A stretch of 46,766 nucleotides of DNA from Saccoglossus kowalevskii (GCF_000003605.2 NW_003148772.1:471487-518252); one strand, 5' to 3'. Positions 1 to 11,280 are shown, counted from the first letter of the stretch. Notes: generated by a model not told the origin, from the letters alone. Translations and numbers: made by a program.

Positions 1-400
1 CCCAAACGCATGACGATTCATATCATCTGGATTACGCATAGCTTAATAGTTTCATCGTGTTTATGAAGGCTCCAGCCAGCTCACATTTTTTAAACTCGAA
101 AAAACAGACGAAAAGAATGAAAAATAAAATCTAAAAAAAATACCAGGTTGAAGAATATTAATTACAATAGTTTCGTCGTGTTTCATGCCCACACTAGTAT
201 TGAGCACTGAATACCGATTAACATGCACACTTCCACAAAGATTTGGTTTTCTATTTCATCTATACAATGTACACACAGACCATTGATAGTATTTTATTCA
301 AAAATTCAGGACTAAGTGGCTCTATAGTGTTAGATCACAAAGCACATGGTCGTTTGGCTTATATACTGATCCAAGTGTAACTTTAACATTCAACAAGCTT

Positions 401-810
401 TAAAGGCTAGCTCAGCTTGCTAAACCACTACATATCTAAACTGTGCAGAGTAAATATGTCAGATATAAGTAACATAGGTAAATACTGTGGAATACTTTAT
501 TTTCGCTGGAATTAATTTTCGCTGAAAATCTTTTTTTGGGCATTTTGTATGGAATTTATTTTCACTGATTTTTGACAAGTTTAATGTGAAATATAAGAAA
601 AAAAGTATATTCGCTGGATTTTATTTTTACGGAATCATCTCTTCAGCGAAAATAGCGAAAATAAATTCCAAAGTGAAAATAAAGTATTCTACAGTACTAC
701 AAAGTATATGTTGAAATTATGGGAGACTATGATAATCACTTTGAGAATTACATTTTTATGTAAATCAATTTAGCTAGCTGAAAATCTGCTTGGAAGATAA
801 ATTATGCTCG
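401..810 (+). repeat. Repeat M8, split by an M1 insertion
   Basis: The left part 401-484 (GCTAGCTCAGCTTGC, ACATATCTAAACTG, AACATAGGTAAATA) and the right part 697-810 (CTACAAAGTATATGTTGAAA, CTTGGAAGATAA) are continuous in the uninterrupted copy at 33513. M1 occupies the space between. Confidence 0.85.
483..696 (+). mobile_element. M1 MITE-like element, complete, inserted in repeat M8
   Basis: It runs from TACTGTGGAATACTTTATTT to AAAGTATTCTACAGTA with inverted ends, about 214 bp, and has no coding capacity. The inside is built from repeated, alternately oriented GCGAAAATAAA-type words. Flanking M8 sequence is continuous across it except for one extra TA, which marks the target duplication. Confidence 0.93.
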
Positions 811-999
811 AACTGAAAAATTGTTTTACCTGTCCAATGAATCGTTGTGAATAAATAATTTTGATGACTGTGTACATGTAATTGATCATACACAACTCAA
901 TAACATCTTGTGATTTTAAACAAAACAACACACCTGGAGATTAATGTTATGTGACTTATATACTTATCGTATTAACGTCTCAACATCTTTGCATGATCA

Positions 1000-1199
1000 A
1001 GTAAAACCATTAATTTCCACTGACATTTAATTTCACTAGTTTGATATCTTTACCATATGACTGGATTTCAAGTTCACGGATTTGACAATGAGTTCTATCG
1101 TTATTTTGTTATTTTCATGTGGATTTAATTTAGCAGATTTTACTTTTCAGTGAAAATAGTGAAATTAAATCCTAGTGAATAATTAATGCATTTACAGTA
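1000..1199. mobile_element. M2 element, degenerate
   Basis: The right end AATAATTAATGCATTTACAGTA and the interior CAGTGAAAATAGTGAAATTAAAT resemble the intact M2 at 18988. The left end is decayed (GTAAAACCATTAATTTCCAC). Confidence 0.6.
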
Positions 1200-1260
1200 T
1201 TTTACATGTGGGACCCACACCAAAAACGGCATGGAGTGATAGTATTGGAAACATAACATA

Positions 1261-1390
1261 ATATGAGGTTATTAAGAGGACACCGCAAAATATGCACGAA
1301 GACCATACATCAGAGTATTGCGGATGTCGATGCGAACGCGTACTGGTTGAGTGCATACTTTGTGGTATCCTCGTAATAACCTTATTATTA
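1261..1390. mobile_element. M7 element, about 130 bp with inverted ends
   Basis: ATATGAGGTTATTAAGAGGA at the left mirrors TCGTAATAACCTTATTATTA at the right, continuing into CACCGCAAAATATGCAC/GTGCATACTTTGTGGTA. Frames that read through it on both strands are by-products of the symmetry. Confidence 0.82.
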
Positions 1391-1519
1391 TACATCTTTT
1401 CCTCCCAGGAATACATCTTGAGAATGCCGAAATCCAAAACGTTTAGAACAGATTTAGCGAACTTCTCGTGTGGAGTCCAGTCAAACCCTGGTGGCAGCCA
1501 TGTTTGTTTTTATTATTAG

Positions 1520-2072
1520 AGGACGCTTAAGCGCGTAATGGTTCCATATTTGGAATTCGCATTTCCTAATATAGTAGGATGAAAATACCCAGTGCAATAC
1601 CGCAAAATTACGACACGATGTAACTTATGTCGTTACGGTGACAGATGTATAATAATATTTTTTATTTGACATCTATTACATACATGTATATGTAAACGTA
1701 ACATATTTTTGAAAATGAGATCATCTGATCTATTTTTGGTAACAAGAATAATTTGCTGGTGAAATAAAATATGCTACATAATGGTCACAGAAGCTGTGAT
1801 AATGGTTGTTGAGTTTGACCTTGACATTCTTGCAGTAAATGGTTAACTTTCAACACCCTGATTGTGTTAATGGAATGCATTTACATGCAATGTGGGCCAT
1901 GGTTGTCTGGCTGCATGGCAGGCATCAATGATTGATTTGTTTCACCTTGACGACCTCCAAGGTGGTTGCTATAGCAACACCAATGGCGCATATCGATTGT
2001 AGTAAATGGTATTGTTGCATTTGACTGATTCACTCAAGTAAACAACTGGAATGTTGAAAAATGAAATTAGGC
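1520..2072. other. No gene seen
   Basis: A/T-rich single-copy-looking DNA without reading frames of interest or recognisable repeats. Confidence 0.6.
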
Positions 2073-2107
2073 GGGGGTGGAGGGGGTGGAGAGGGTGAGG
2101 GGTGAGG
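2073..2107 (+). other. G-quadruplex-prone run
   Basis: GGGGGTGGAGGGGGTGGAGA followed by GGGTGAGGGG gives four runs of three to five G with loops of a few bases. A second G-rich piece lies at 2241-2268. Confidence 0.6.
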
Positions 2108-2384
2108 TCTATTGAAAAGAAGCAGGCACTGTCAGTGACTATATTCGTGTTCCTTGTAACTTTTCTAGCAAATGCTGATTTATAAAGTATATTTTTTTTC
2201 TTCATTTTCCCACAGCAGTTGTAACCTTTCCCATCTCCTCAGGGGTGTGTTGAGATGGGTGGGGTGAGTGCTATTGAATAAAAAAAAATATAAGGCAATA
2301 TATACTAGTATTTGTAGGGGCTAGGATCGCATTTGCATTTTTGTGTAGCAAGTCATAAGGAAATGACAAGGAAAATGAAAATAA

Positions 2385-2526
2385 AAATACTATACTTTAA
2401 TTTTCACTTGGGATTTATTTTCGCCAAAGAAATGTTTCAGTGAAAATAAAATCCAGTGGATATATCTTTTTTTTTATATTTTACATTCAACTTGTTAAAA
2501 ATCAGTGGAAAAAATAATTCCATACT
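2385..2526 (-). mobile_element. M1 element, truncated at both ends
   Basis: It starts within the left arm (TTTAATTTTCACTTGGGATT) and stops after AATTCCATAC, lacking the right inverted repeat. The interior follows the M1 order: GTGAAAATAAAATCCAG, then a TTTTTATATTTTACATTC tract. Confidence 0.75.
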
Positions 2527-2539
2527 GGTGCAACTAGTT

Positions 2540-3375
2540 TAAAGAGTGGTAGTCGTCATGACGATATGCATTAAAATTTGAGTAAAAAACAACACAATTT
2601 GTTCACGTGCGTATATGTTATTTATATGTACATGTATTTATCCCATACGGTTACTATAGTGACCAGTCTTTAAAAAAATGTTAGTCCTTTAAGAGTGATT
2701 AGTTATTGAGGGACCTTGGCCTTCTTTGTTCCTTAGCAACAGTCATTACTATGCTACTGTATATATATAACAGTAGGTGTACATATGGGTTTGTGCATTG
2801 TATTATAAATAGCTGTTATTGAACTTCACTAATCCGATTATCAATCAAAACATTCCATAAATTCTTATCATATGGTTTTATTTATTATTATGATTATTTT
2901 ATGGAATTTATAAAATTTATATTTTTATGACAAGCTCATTTTTGAATGAATTCAGAAGGGTCAATGAAATATGGCATTGTAAATTTTTATTTATTTTATT
3001 GTTTTATTTTAATTTTATTTTATTGGGGTTGCTTTTAGAAATGTGAGTATATGTTTGTGTGAGGGGAGGGGATGTGCACATCAAAACTTTATGAAAAAAT
3101 TATATAGAGAAAATTGTTGAAAAAAAAATATATAAAAAATAAATCACTGGCACATAAATCACATATTTTCTTTTAAGTACTGTAAACCTCAAAATTTTGA
3201 AACAGTACAAATTCATCTAGGGTTCTATGCTGCAGACTTTCAGTGATTTCTTCATGACGTGAGAAGCATTTTACACTACTATCTTCCATGATATTTCCCA
3301 GTACTCATCTTGCCCTATCTAAGGCCCCCACAAACTATTGCTCTTTTCTGCATTTGTAGAAGTTAGTGGCGTATG
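2540..3375. other. No gene seen
   Basis: A/T-rich with TTTTATTTTA low-complexity patches near 2985-3025; nothing else recognised. Confidence 0.6.
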
Positions 3376-3378
3376 ATC

Positions 3379-3571
3379 TACTGTAGAATATTTTATTTTC
3401 GCTGGAATTAATTTTCGCTGAAAAGACTTTTTGGGTGTTTTGTATGGAATTTATTTTCACTAATTTTTGACGAGTTGAATGTAAAATATAGGAAAACAGG
3501 TATATTTTCTAGATTTTATTTTCACTGAATCATTCCTGCAGTGAAAATAGTGAAAAAAGCATTTTACAGTA
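3379..3571 (+). mobile_element. M1 element with a damaged right arm
   Basis: The left terminus TACTGTAGAATATTTTATTT and the whole interior are present. The right arm jumps from GTGAAAATAGTGAAAA to GCATTTTACAGTA, so about 20 bp of the arm are lost. It abuts a second, shorter copy. Confidence 0.9.
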
Positions 3572-3661
3572 TTGTAGAATACTTAATTTCCACTTGGAAT
3601 TTATTTTCGTTGAAGGAAGGAAGGAAAATTAATTCTAACTAAAATAAAATATTTTACAGTA
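3570..3661. mobile_element. M1 element, 92-bp internal deletion form
   Basis: Both M1 termini are present (TATTGTAGAATACTTAATTT and AAAATATTTTACAGTA), but only a short GGAAGGAAGGAA stretch replaces the usual middle. It shares the junction TA with the copy to its left, giving two M1 copies head to tail. Confidence 0.8.
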
Positions 3662-3937
3662 AACGTGTATAAAAACACATGCTATCAGCTGTTACACTTG
3701 TTTATGTTTTGGGTGCATACATGTGTACAGTGACTGGTTTGACAGAATCGATAATTCGCAATAAAAAATAAAACAATGGCGTTGTTCAATACATTCGCTA
3801 TTTAAATAAACATTTTTTTTTTCTGCTTCAATTCATATTCCACGGTTCATTTCTCAAATTTCTCATCTATAATCTCAACATTAGATTGTGTATATGTCAT
3901 TCAGGTGATGGTACTACTCAGATTTACAAAGTGCTAA

Positions 3938-4035
3938 GTTCTCCCCAGGCCATTGAAAAGGCTCCCAACTGTTGAATTAGCGTAACAATAAATATAATAC
4001 AGGTGATTAACATAGTATTGTTTTCCGGGGAGAAC
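3938..4035. mobile_element. Element G, short form
   Basis: GTTCTCCCCAGG at the left and CCGGGGAGAAC at the right are inverted ends. GCGTAACAATA in the middle is shared with the longer copy at 27334. Confidence 0.7.
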
Positions 4036-4567
4036 ACTGAAGTGGAAATACAACTTTAATAAAAAAAAAATTATTGATCAGTGAGTTATATATATATGCC
4101 ATCAGACGTTTGTCAAATTTTGATGAGAACATTTTTGGTGAGAACAATTCAGTTATCAAAATTACAAAACAAACTACATTACAGTGTGAAGCCTGAATTA
4201 GGGATTGACCATTAAAAACTCGGGAGGTGGCGGAATTAAAAAAAAGGCACAGTAAAAATCATAGAAAAATAAAAATCAATAACAAAAAGTGTGTGCATGC
4301 CTAAATTTTAGGAAAAAAAATATTAAAATTTTGTTTTAAAGAATTCATAATGGAAAAACCAATAGTACAAAACTACATGTAAGTGAAGGAAAAAAATATT
4401 TTTCACAGTTTTTTCTGCTAGACCCCACCCGAAGTTTCAATGGTTCATCCCTTAGCAGAAGCAGATTAGAGAATTGTTTCTTGTTTGTTGCTCAAGTGAA
4501 TTTTGGTCTATTAGGTAACAGAATTCATGATAGTAACAGTTCTTATTCACAGTCCATTGGGTCATCT

Positions 4568-5260
4568 GAAATAACAACTTTCTGGGTTGAAATAACAACT
4601 TTCTGGGTTGAAATAACAACTTTCTGGGCTGAAATAACAACTTTCTGGGTTGAAATAACAACTTTCTAGGTTGAAATAACAAATTTCTGGGTTGAAATAA
4701 CAACTTTCTGGGTTGAAATAACAACTTTCTGGGTTGAAATAACAAATTTCTGGGTTGAAATAACAACTTTCTGGGTTGAAATAACAACTTTCTAGGTTGA
4801 AATAACAAATTTCTGGGTTGAAATAACAACTTTCTGGGTTGAAATAACAACTTTCTAGGTTGAAATAACAAATTTCTGGGTTGAAATAACAACTTTCTGG
4901 GTTGAAATAACAACTTTCTGGGCTGAAATAACAATTTTTTGGGTTGAAATAACAACTTTCTAGGTTGAAATAACAACTTTCTAGGTTGAAATAACAAATT
5001 TCTGGGTTGAAATAACAACTTTCTGGGTTGAAATAACAACTTTCTGGGCTGAAATAACAACTTTTTGGGTTGAAATAACAACTTTCTAGGTTGAAATAAC
5101 AAATTTCTGGGTTGAAATAACAACTTTCTGGGCTGAAATAACAACTTTTTGGGTTGAAATAACAACTTTCTGGGCTGAAATAACAACTTTCTGGGTTGAA
5201 ATAACAACTTTCTGGGTTGAAATAACAACTTTCTGGGCTGAAACAACAACTTTCCGGGTT
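4568..5260. repeat. 21-bp minisatellite, 33 units, no indels
   Basis: GAAATAACAACTTTCTGGGT plus T repeats 33 times with exactly 21 bp each. Variants differ by single bases (AAATTTC, CTAGG, GGGCT, CTTTTTGGG). Because 21 is divisible by three, several frames stay open, among them minus-strand frames of 265 and 237 codons made of repeats such as KLLFQPR. Being open in more than one frame argues against coding. Confidence 0.97.
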
Positions 5261-5324
5261 GACTGCACTAACCATACAAAGGTGTAACCACTGTTCCTTG
5301 AGGCAAGTGATTGTGGTGTAACGC

Positions 5325-5380
5325 TCCAGTGGGTTGAATACTATCCAAGATGGCCGCCACTGGAGTGAATTCGTGAAATT
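5325..5380 (+). repeat. GATGGCCGCCAC repeat, copy 1
   Basis: TTGAATACTATCCAAGATGGCCGCCACTGGAGTGAATTCGTGAA recurs with few changes at 5602-5650. AAGATGGCCGCCAC resembles a YY1 site, but the repeat context makes a regulatory role uncertain. No run longer than the motif is conserved outside. Confidence 0.6.
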
Positions 5381-5413
5381 TTCTCACAGATTTGACCATG
5401 TATCGCCAAAAAC

Positions 5414-5577
5414 TACTGTAAAATACTTTATTTTAGCTAGAATTAAGTTTTGCTGAATATATTTTCACTGACTATGGTGAGTTAAATATAGCAACAATGG
5501 ATTTTATTTTCACTGAATCATTCATTCATCAAAAATAGCAAAAATTAATTCAAGCTAAAATAAAGTAATCGAAAGTA
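5414..5577 (+). mobile_element. M1 element, shortened and diverged
   Basis: The left end TACTGTAAAATACTTTATTT is intact. About 50 bp are missing from the interior compared with full copies, and the right end has decayed to AAAGTAATCGAAAGTA. Confidence 0.85.
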
Positions 5578-5601
5578 TTCAGGTTATGATGTTATTTCAA
5601 C

Positions 5602-5650
5602 TTGAATACTTCCTAAGATGGCCGCCACTAGAGTGAATTCTTGAAGATTT
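5602..5650 (+). repeat. GATGGCCGCCAC repeat, copy 2
   Basis: CTTGAATACTTCCTAAGATG followed by GCCGCCACTAGAGTGAATTC parallels copy 1; an M1 element lies between the two. Confidence 0.6.
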
Positions 5651-6289
5651 CGTCATTTGCATTGTCAAATACTAATCATAATATAATGTTATTTCAACTT
5701 TATAGTCCGAGAAAACAATTAATACTAGGTCCCAGATATACTGCACTGTACGTACAGTTTTGTAATTTAATTAAAAACAAATGTAAAAAAAGTTATTAAC
5801 AAATTTGCTACATCATGTAAATGGCTGCTGTGATCTCAATAAAAGTGAGAAAGTCATGTGACTTTTTAAATCCCTCAAATGTGTCTCATTCTTTCTCGAA
5901 TAATCAAGTAATTTTTTCAAAATACGATGATCAGGAAAAAAAACAAGTTTTGTAACTCTCAATCTCACTATCAAAGATCTCAGTGGCCTTTTGTATCTAC
6001 TGTAGAATGCTTTAATTTTGATAATGATTTTAATAAATTTTATTATGAATAATTTTCCAGGGATGGGATGGCCTTGTATCTCACTTTTTCTGTTAGCGTT
6101 TGTTAAGCTGATGTGTTTTTATCACCATACTGTATTCTCTGATGTTAAAGTTGTGTAATGAACTTATCAAAGTATAATTTTACATCATATTTTCATTTTG
6201 GAGTATGCGTGTACGTGTTCGCACTGGAAAAACACATTAGAGCATCTGATAATTTGCATAATATGTTAATTTGTAATATGTTAATCATC

Positions 6290-6380
6290 TCTATAGTATT
6301 CATTGTTACGCTAAATTGGTTCTATTGTTTATCCAAAATTTAAAAAATTCGGAACCCCTACTCTAATGTTTTAGGGATAA
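6290..6380. mobile_element. Element G fragment
   Basis: GTATTCATTGTTACGCTAAA, TTGGTTCTATTGTTTATCC and CGGAACCCCTACTCTA follow the interior of the copy at 27334, but no terminal GTTCTCCCC is left. Confidence 0.65.
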
Positions 6381-6444
6381 CCATGTGCATATGTATGCAT
6401 ATCAGTGAAAATAAGATTCAGTGAATATTCTGTATGCAAATTTA

Positions 6445-6762
6445 ATGGAAACTAATTAATTGAGTCAAATTTAAACCAATTGCTGTTTTCTGTAAAAATA
6501 AACTCCAGCAAAAAAAAAAAGTAATTCACATCAGCTTTTTTTGTATTTTATTTTGTCATAGTAACCACTAGTGCTAATTGTGTACCTTTCTGTGTTACCA
6601 TAGAAACTAATTAATTATGTCAATTTTAAACTAATTGCTGTTTTCTGTAAAAATAAACTCGATCCAGCAAAAATAAGGTAATTCACAGTAATCCCTTTTA
6701 CATTCTGTGTTGTCATAGTAACCACTGGTGCTGGTTGTGTACATTTCAGTGTTACCATAGAA
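6445..6762 (+). repeat. 155-bp direct tandem duplication, two copies
   Basis: GAAACTAATTAATT starts copies at about 6448 and 6603. Both carry AATTGCTGTTTTCTGTAAAA, GTCATAGTAACCACT and the ending TGTTACCATAGAAAC. Confidence 0.85.
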
Positions 6763-6764
6763 AC

Positions 6765-7505
6765 CAATATGAAATACTCACTATCCGTGGATTGTCCGCT
6801 CGCACAGGTGTTGTATCCATTCGTCCCTTTCTCCACAAACCAATGCGATAAGTCTATTCATGAACGTGTAAGTTGATAGTCTTATCTGATTGGATGGGAT
6901 AAGTTAAAATTTCAAAAATGATGATTTTTTGGGGGGGCAGTTTGCGTTGATGACAAGCAGTCACCATTATACTTATTTCGAGGTGTTTCCAGTCTACAAT
7001 TTCTCGATCCTCGAGAGTGTAGTTTGGAGAAAGTTTCAGCGAGAATATAGGATGTCTAATCATGTCTGTGACAACTGTGTTATTGTATTTGGCCTACAAA
7101 AACTAGAATGACCACTCTTCAGGCACCAGCCTTGATCATCGGGGTATATGATGCTCATATTTTGATTGTTTCTTGTGGTTGTCAGACTGATCTGATGATC
7201 GACGAGTTGCGAATTCAACCCAGGGTTAAATGGGTATTTTCGTAAGCTAATTAATTGTTTTTAATTTCGTAATAATGTAATTTAAATAAATAAAAAGCGT
7301 AGAAAATCGTAGACATGGACCAGGTGTAAAATGTAATCAGCTATTTTATTCATCCTTAATTTGTACAAAGATCTCATTTTTGTAAGCGTATATGTTATTC
7401 GTACGCAATTTCCAATTTTGATTCCTAAACACAAATTATCAAGTATAATATAAAAAATGTAAAATTTGGAATTTGCTTTATCTGAAAAGTGGAAAAAACA
7501 ATTTT
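6765..7505. other. No gene seen
   Basis: Short overlapping frames on both strands near 6850-7110 share no protein-like pattern. GAGTTGCGAATTCAACCC at 7203-7220 resembles a tRNA T-arm only weakly. Confidence 0.5.
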
Positions 7506-7527
7506 TTAAAATGTAAAATGCATTTTT

Positions 7528-7550
7528 ACCCCCCCCCTCCCCCCCTCTAT
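7528..7550 (+). repeat. Poly-C tract
   Basis: ACCCCCCCCCTCCCCCCCTC; on the other strand it is G-rich and quadruplex-prone. Confidence 0.8.
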
Positions 7551-7860
7551 AAACAGTGGATGAGTGTACAGGGGTGAATGTGATACAGATGAGATGATCG
7601 AAGCGCTGGCCGAGTCTCAAGCAGATTAACGATTCACTGCATGAAATTAATGTTCCTGTATGTTGACAATGTCATCTCTGGCACTTGCAGAGACAATGTT
7701 AATATTCAGCGTCAGGTACTTTGATCTGTGTGTATTGATTTTTATTAAACATGGAAAAAAAAATTCAACGCAGACTGGCAAAATGCCAGGCAATGGTCAT
7801 GCTATTTTGAACAGTAATTTTTAATTAGTATCAAAGATTGACTATCCATAAAAAAAATAG

Positions 7861-8097
7861 AACAACCTTTGCACGACCAGACTTTCTTATATGCCCAAAT
7901 TTTTCTTATATTCTTCAATATTTCTGGAAATGAACCCTAATTTTGGAGCCAACAGACAAAATTTGAACCAGTTTTCAGTTTTTAGCCAAAAAATTTTGCT
8001 GTTTTTGTCCCAATCTTCTGGAGAAGAGTGCAGACTATAAACATGAATATTTTGTGAATTTGTGATGAAAAGTGGGAACTGGTTATGAAAAGGTTAA
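7861..8097. mobile_element. M5 element, TTAA type
   Basis: The interior blocks TTCTTATATTCTTCAATATTT, GGAGCCAACAGACAAAATTT and AGTGCAGACTATAAACA match the copies at 15114 and 28915. The right end GAAAAGGTTAA is intact; the left end has decayed (ACAACCTTTGCACGACCAG). Confidence 0.85.
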
Positions 8098-8352
8098 AAA
8101 AAAAATTCCACAGTCTTATACTTTCTCTTTCTTACACAGAAATTGAAATAAACAAGTTCAAATTGAAAAAAAAAATAATCTGGTTGTTGAGTGGAACAAT
8201 CACTCTGAAAAACTGATAGTCCACATTAAATTTTTTATGGATTTTTAACCTAAACAAATATACATGTAACTGATTTACTAGTATATCTACATGTATATTA
8301 AAGTAGCAACGTTTAGAACTAAACATTTTTTCCAGCAAAATGATATTAGGAA

Positions 8353-8538
8353 TACCGTTAAATCTGTATTAGAAGTCACATCCCTAATAGAAGTCGCCCC
8401 CAATTTTTTTTTGAACAATTGAGAACCAAAAATTCACCATTTCTCATATGTGTAGATGCTCTAATAGAAACCGCATCTCCTCTGTTGCATTGTACCATTT
8501 TAATAGAAATCGCAGTGTCTAATACAGATTTTACAGTA
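8353..8538. mobile_element. M3 MITE-like element, complete
   Basis: TACCGTTAAATCTGTATTAG to TACAGATTTTACAGTA, 186 bp. The arms carry repeated words AATAGAAGTCGC and CTAATAGAAACCGC, and the middle holds GAACCAAAAATTCACCATTT. No coding potential. Confidence 0.9.
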
Positions 8539-9045
8539 CTACACATAATTATTGTAATTTCTGAAAAAAAAAAAAAAAAACAGTTTCAAGATTTGGTTGT
8601 CTCAAGGCACAATTGGTTTCCCGTGGCAACCAGACTGTCGTCAAACCCTGGAAAAATAATTTATATATCACTCTTATTCAAAATTTAAAAAATGTTGGAA
8701 TTCAATTTACGATTTGCTTCGTACAAGGTGGCAAAATTTGACAATGACAGTGAACAACCGATAATAAAAGTCCAGTCTAAGGCAGTGAAAATGTAAAATG
8801 GTTTATTCTCTGTGGACATTACTTTATTGTATCTTTTCAACTCAAGACAAGCCAGATATGGGCAGGATAAATAGTGGCATCAATAAAACTGTATTAGTTT
8901 TCAGTGATAAATTGGTTGTCATGGCTACAAACACCTGTTAACTAAATTTGCTGGGGTTATGTGTTAATTCTCTGTAATGAAATGGTAGGAAAGGTATGGT
9001 AGAAGGAATTCTGTCCATGTTGTTAACAATTCTTGTGGGTTCATC

Positions 9046-9170
9046 TTAAAGCGCGGTGGTCGTCACCGCGTGTTCGAATTTCATGTAAATAAACAATGTG
9101 TTTTACACGCGTTGTATATGTCGCTATGAGTCCCATATCGATCAGGACGCGGACTGGTTGGAGACAACAA
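9046..9170. mobile_element. G2 element, right end decayed
   Basis: TTAAAGCGCGGTGGTCGTCA begins the copy; the middle TTCGAATTTCATGTAAATAA and GTCGCTATGAGTCCCATATC is shared with 11147. The right inverted repeat is reduced to GGAGACAACAAC. Confidence 0.75.
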
Positions 9171-9216
9171 CATAGTACCTGTATACAGGCCACCTAAGAT
9201 ACATTTACAGTCAAAC

Positions 9217-9770
9217 CAGGTGGTCGATCTTTATACACAGATTGCTTATATGTAATGCCTTGGGACTGTAAAAAGTGGTCACTATAGGCAGGTAGTCTTT
9301 ATACACAGGTTGCTCATACATTGTATGTTATACCTTGGGACTATCTAAAAAGTGGTCACTATAGGCAGGTGGTCTTTATACAAAGGTTTCTCATATGTTA
9401 TGCCTTGAGACTATCTAAAAAGTGGTCACTATAGGCAGGTGGTCTTTATACACAGGTACCTCATATGTTATGCCTTGAGACTATCTAAAAAGTGGTCACT
9501 ATAGGCAGGTGGTCTTTATACACAGGTTTCTCATATGTTATACCTTGGGACTATCTAAAAAGTGGTCACTATAGGCAGGTGGTCTTTATACACAGGTTGC
9601 TCATATGTTATGCCTTGGGACTGTCTAAAAAGTGGTCACTATAGGCAGGTGGTCTTTATACACAGGTTGCTCATATGTTATGCCTTGAGACTATCTAAAA
9701 AGTGGTCACTATAGACAGGTGGTCTTTATACACAGGTACCTCATATGTTTTGCCTTGTTTTGTCTAAAAG
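9217..9770 (+). repeat. 70-bp minisatellite, about 8 units
   Basis: AGTGGTCACTATAGGCAGGT, GGTCTTTATACACAGG and CTCATATGTTATGCCTTG repeat at 9351, 9421, 9491, 9561, 9631 and 9701, exactly 70 bp apart; the first units (from 9217 and 9274) are longer and diverged. Variants TTTCTC, TACCTC and TTGCTC mark individual units. Confidence 0.95.
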
Positions 9771-10505
9771 TGGTTATTATTCACATTGTCAGGTGAAAAA
9801 CAAAACAAAATAGTTTAGAGTTTTCATGTTTTTTTAAACGGTATCAAATGAAAAATGTCAGACAAAATTTAATTTAGTTTAAGTTTAAAAAAAATGCCAA
9901 GATAAGATGTGTATTGCTGTGATTTTTATTTTTTTGATTGTCAAATTTCTTCAAATTGAAATTGCTGCAGAATGATGATGGGTTTTTCTTTTTCATAATT
10001 GCTCTGTTATGGGATTACATTGAATACATTTTGCAATGCAAGACTCCATAAGAATACATTTACATTTATGTTTGACAGGTTTCACTCACTATATGTTTTG
10101 CATGTAAAAACACAATTTTGGAACAGCCTTTTTAATAGATATTTCTGAAAATGAATTTTTTGTGCGAAAAAAAAAAGATTTTTAGAAGTCCGTTCAAGCA
10201 ATGGATTTGTTTGTGCTAGGGAGAACATCAAATGCACCGATAAGCTGATTAAACTCACAAAAAATGAGCATTCCAGCATTCCTATTGACCCTGAAACATC
10301 TGTTTTTTGTTAATTCATGTCGTGTTTATAATCAGATAAATAAATTATTAATTTATGCATAAAAAGGCATTTTTATAAATATATACTCTGGTAATATTAA
10401 ATTTTACAAAAAATTAGTTAGTTTTGTTTCTAACATGACCTCCTTTCAGTGAACTTTTTCCTGTTGTTTGTGAAAAATTATTTTTCACCAATTTTGTATC
10501 AATTT

Positions 10506-10793
10506 AAAGGTGGTTGTCTCGCCACACATGCAAGATATATGGGTCTCATATAAACAAAGATGGCGACTTTGACTGTTGCACAGATCAACGAGTACGAACT
10601 GAGATGCTACCAAGCTTTAATTAGATATGCTTTAGGTGATTGGAAGGTATCTAAAGAGTTACTGGCGGTAATTAGTGCAAGTTGCGCCCGGTTAAAACTC
10701 GCATTTGTGATTTTGATTAGAAGAGCGCATTGGATTGTGGGAAAATCAATGTTTATCAACACAAATGTTAAACATTTAAGTCTGAATTTATAA
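10506..10793 (+). mobile_element. Longer G2-family relative with a 77-codon reading frame
   Basis: TTTAAAGGTGGTTGTCTCGCC matches the G2 terminus, and GATATATGGGTCTCATAT matches the G2 interior read from the other strand. From there the sequence departs from the short G2 copies and opens an ATG frame at 10560-10793 starting MATLTVAQINEYELRCYQAL, in the context AAAGATGG. I do not recognise this protein. It may be the first exon of the parent transposon or a chance frame. No matching right terminus was found. Confidence 0.4.
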
Positions 10794-11146
10794 AACAATA
10801 GATTAAATTGGCATTTGATTCAAGAATTTTTTTTAATTTACAGCGAAATGTAAATGAAATGTGTTGTCTGATTACTTCACCAACAGCTGGGTTTTGTTGC
10901 AAACAGTCAGTCTATAGCAAGAGGTGGTTGCTAAGCAACTGAATAATTGATGAGAATAAGATATTCAAGTGGCGTGTGTTGGTTTCTCGCAGGATTTCCT
11001 GAACTTCCTGCATTTTCAAACTTTGTTATTTTCTATATAAATTGTGTTCATTCAAGAGCAAATAATTGTAATATTTATTTATTATTCTTGGTGCCTTTTG
11101 AAGTATTCATTCATTTATTCGTTCATTAATACTTTGATTCATCAAT

Positions 11147-11280
11147 TAAAGGGAGGTGGTTGTCACGCAGTGCATGTTCGAATTTCACGTAAACAAACAA
11201 TGTATTTTACACACGTTGTGTACGTCGCTATGAGTCCCATATCGAACAGGAAGCTACACGACAACCACTGCCCTTTAATT
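11147..11280. mobile_element. G2 element, complete
   Basis: TTAAAGGGAGGTGGTTGTCA at the left and GACAACCACTGCCCTTTAA at the right are near-perfect inverted ends. About 134 bp, no coding frame of note. Confidence 0.9.

Noticed and set aside
1292-1519. 75-codon frame with a hydrophobic stretch as a small membrane protein
   Set aside because: It runs through the inverted arms of element M7, and a matching frame exists on the other strand.
4452-5249. 265-codon minus-strand frame (repeating KLLFQPR) as a repeat protein
   Set aside because: The 21-bp period keeps several frames open at once (237 codons in another), codon variation does not favour synonymous changes, and no start region or signal is evident.
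5340-5360. YY1-like AAGATGGCCGCCAC as a promoter element
   Set aside because: It lies in a duplicated repeat (also at 5618) with no start codon or transcript feature beside it.
7203-7220. SINE B-box-like GAGTTGCGAATTCAACCC
   Set aside because: Only a weak T-arm likeness, with no A-box and no tail; left as unassigned.
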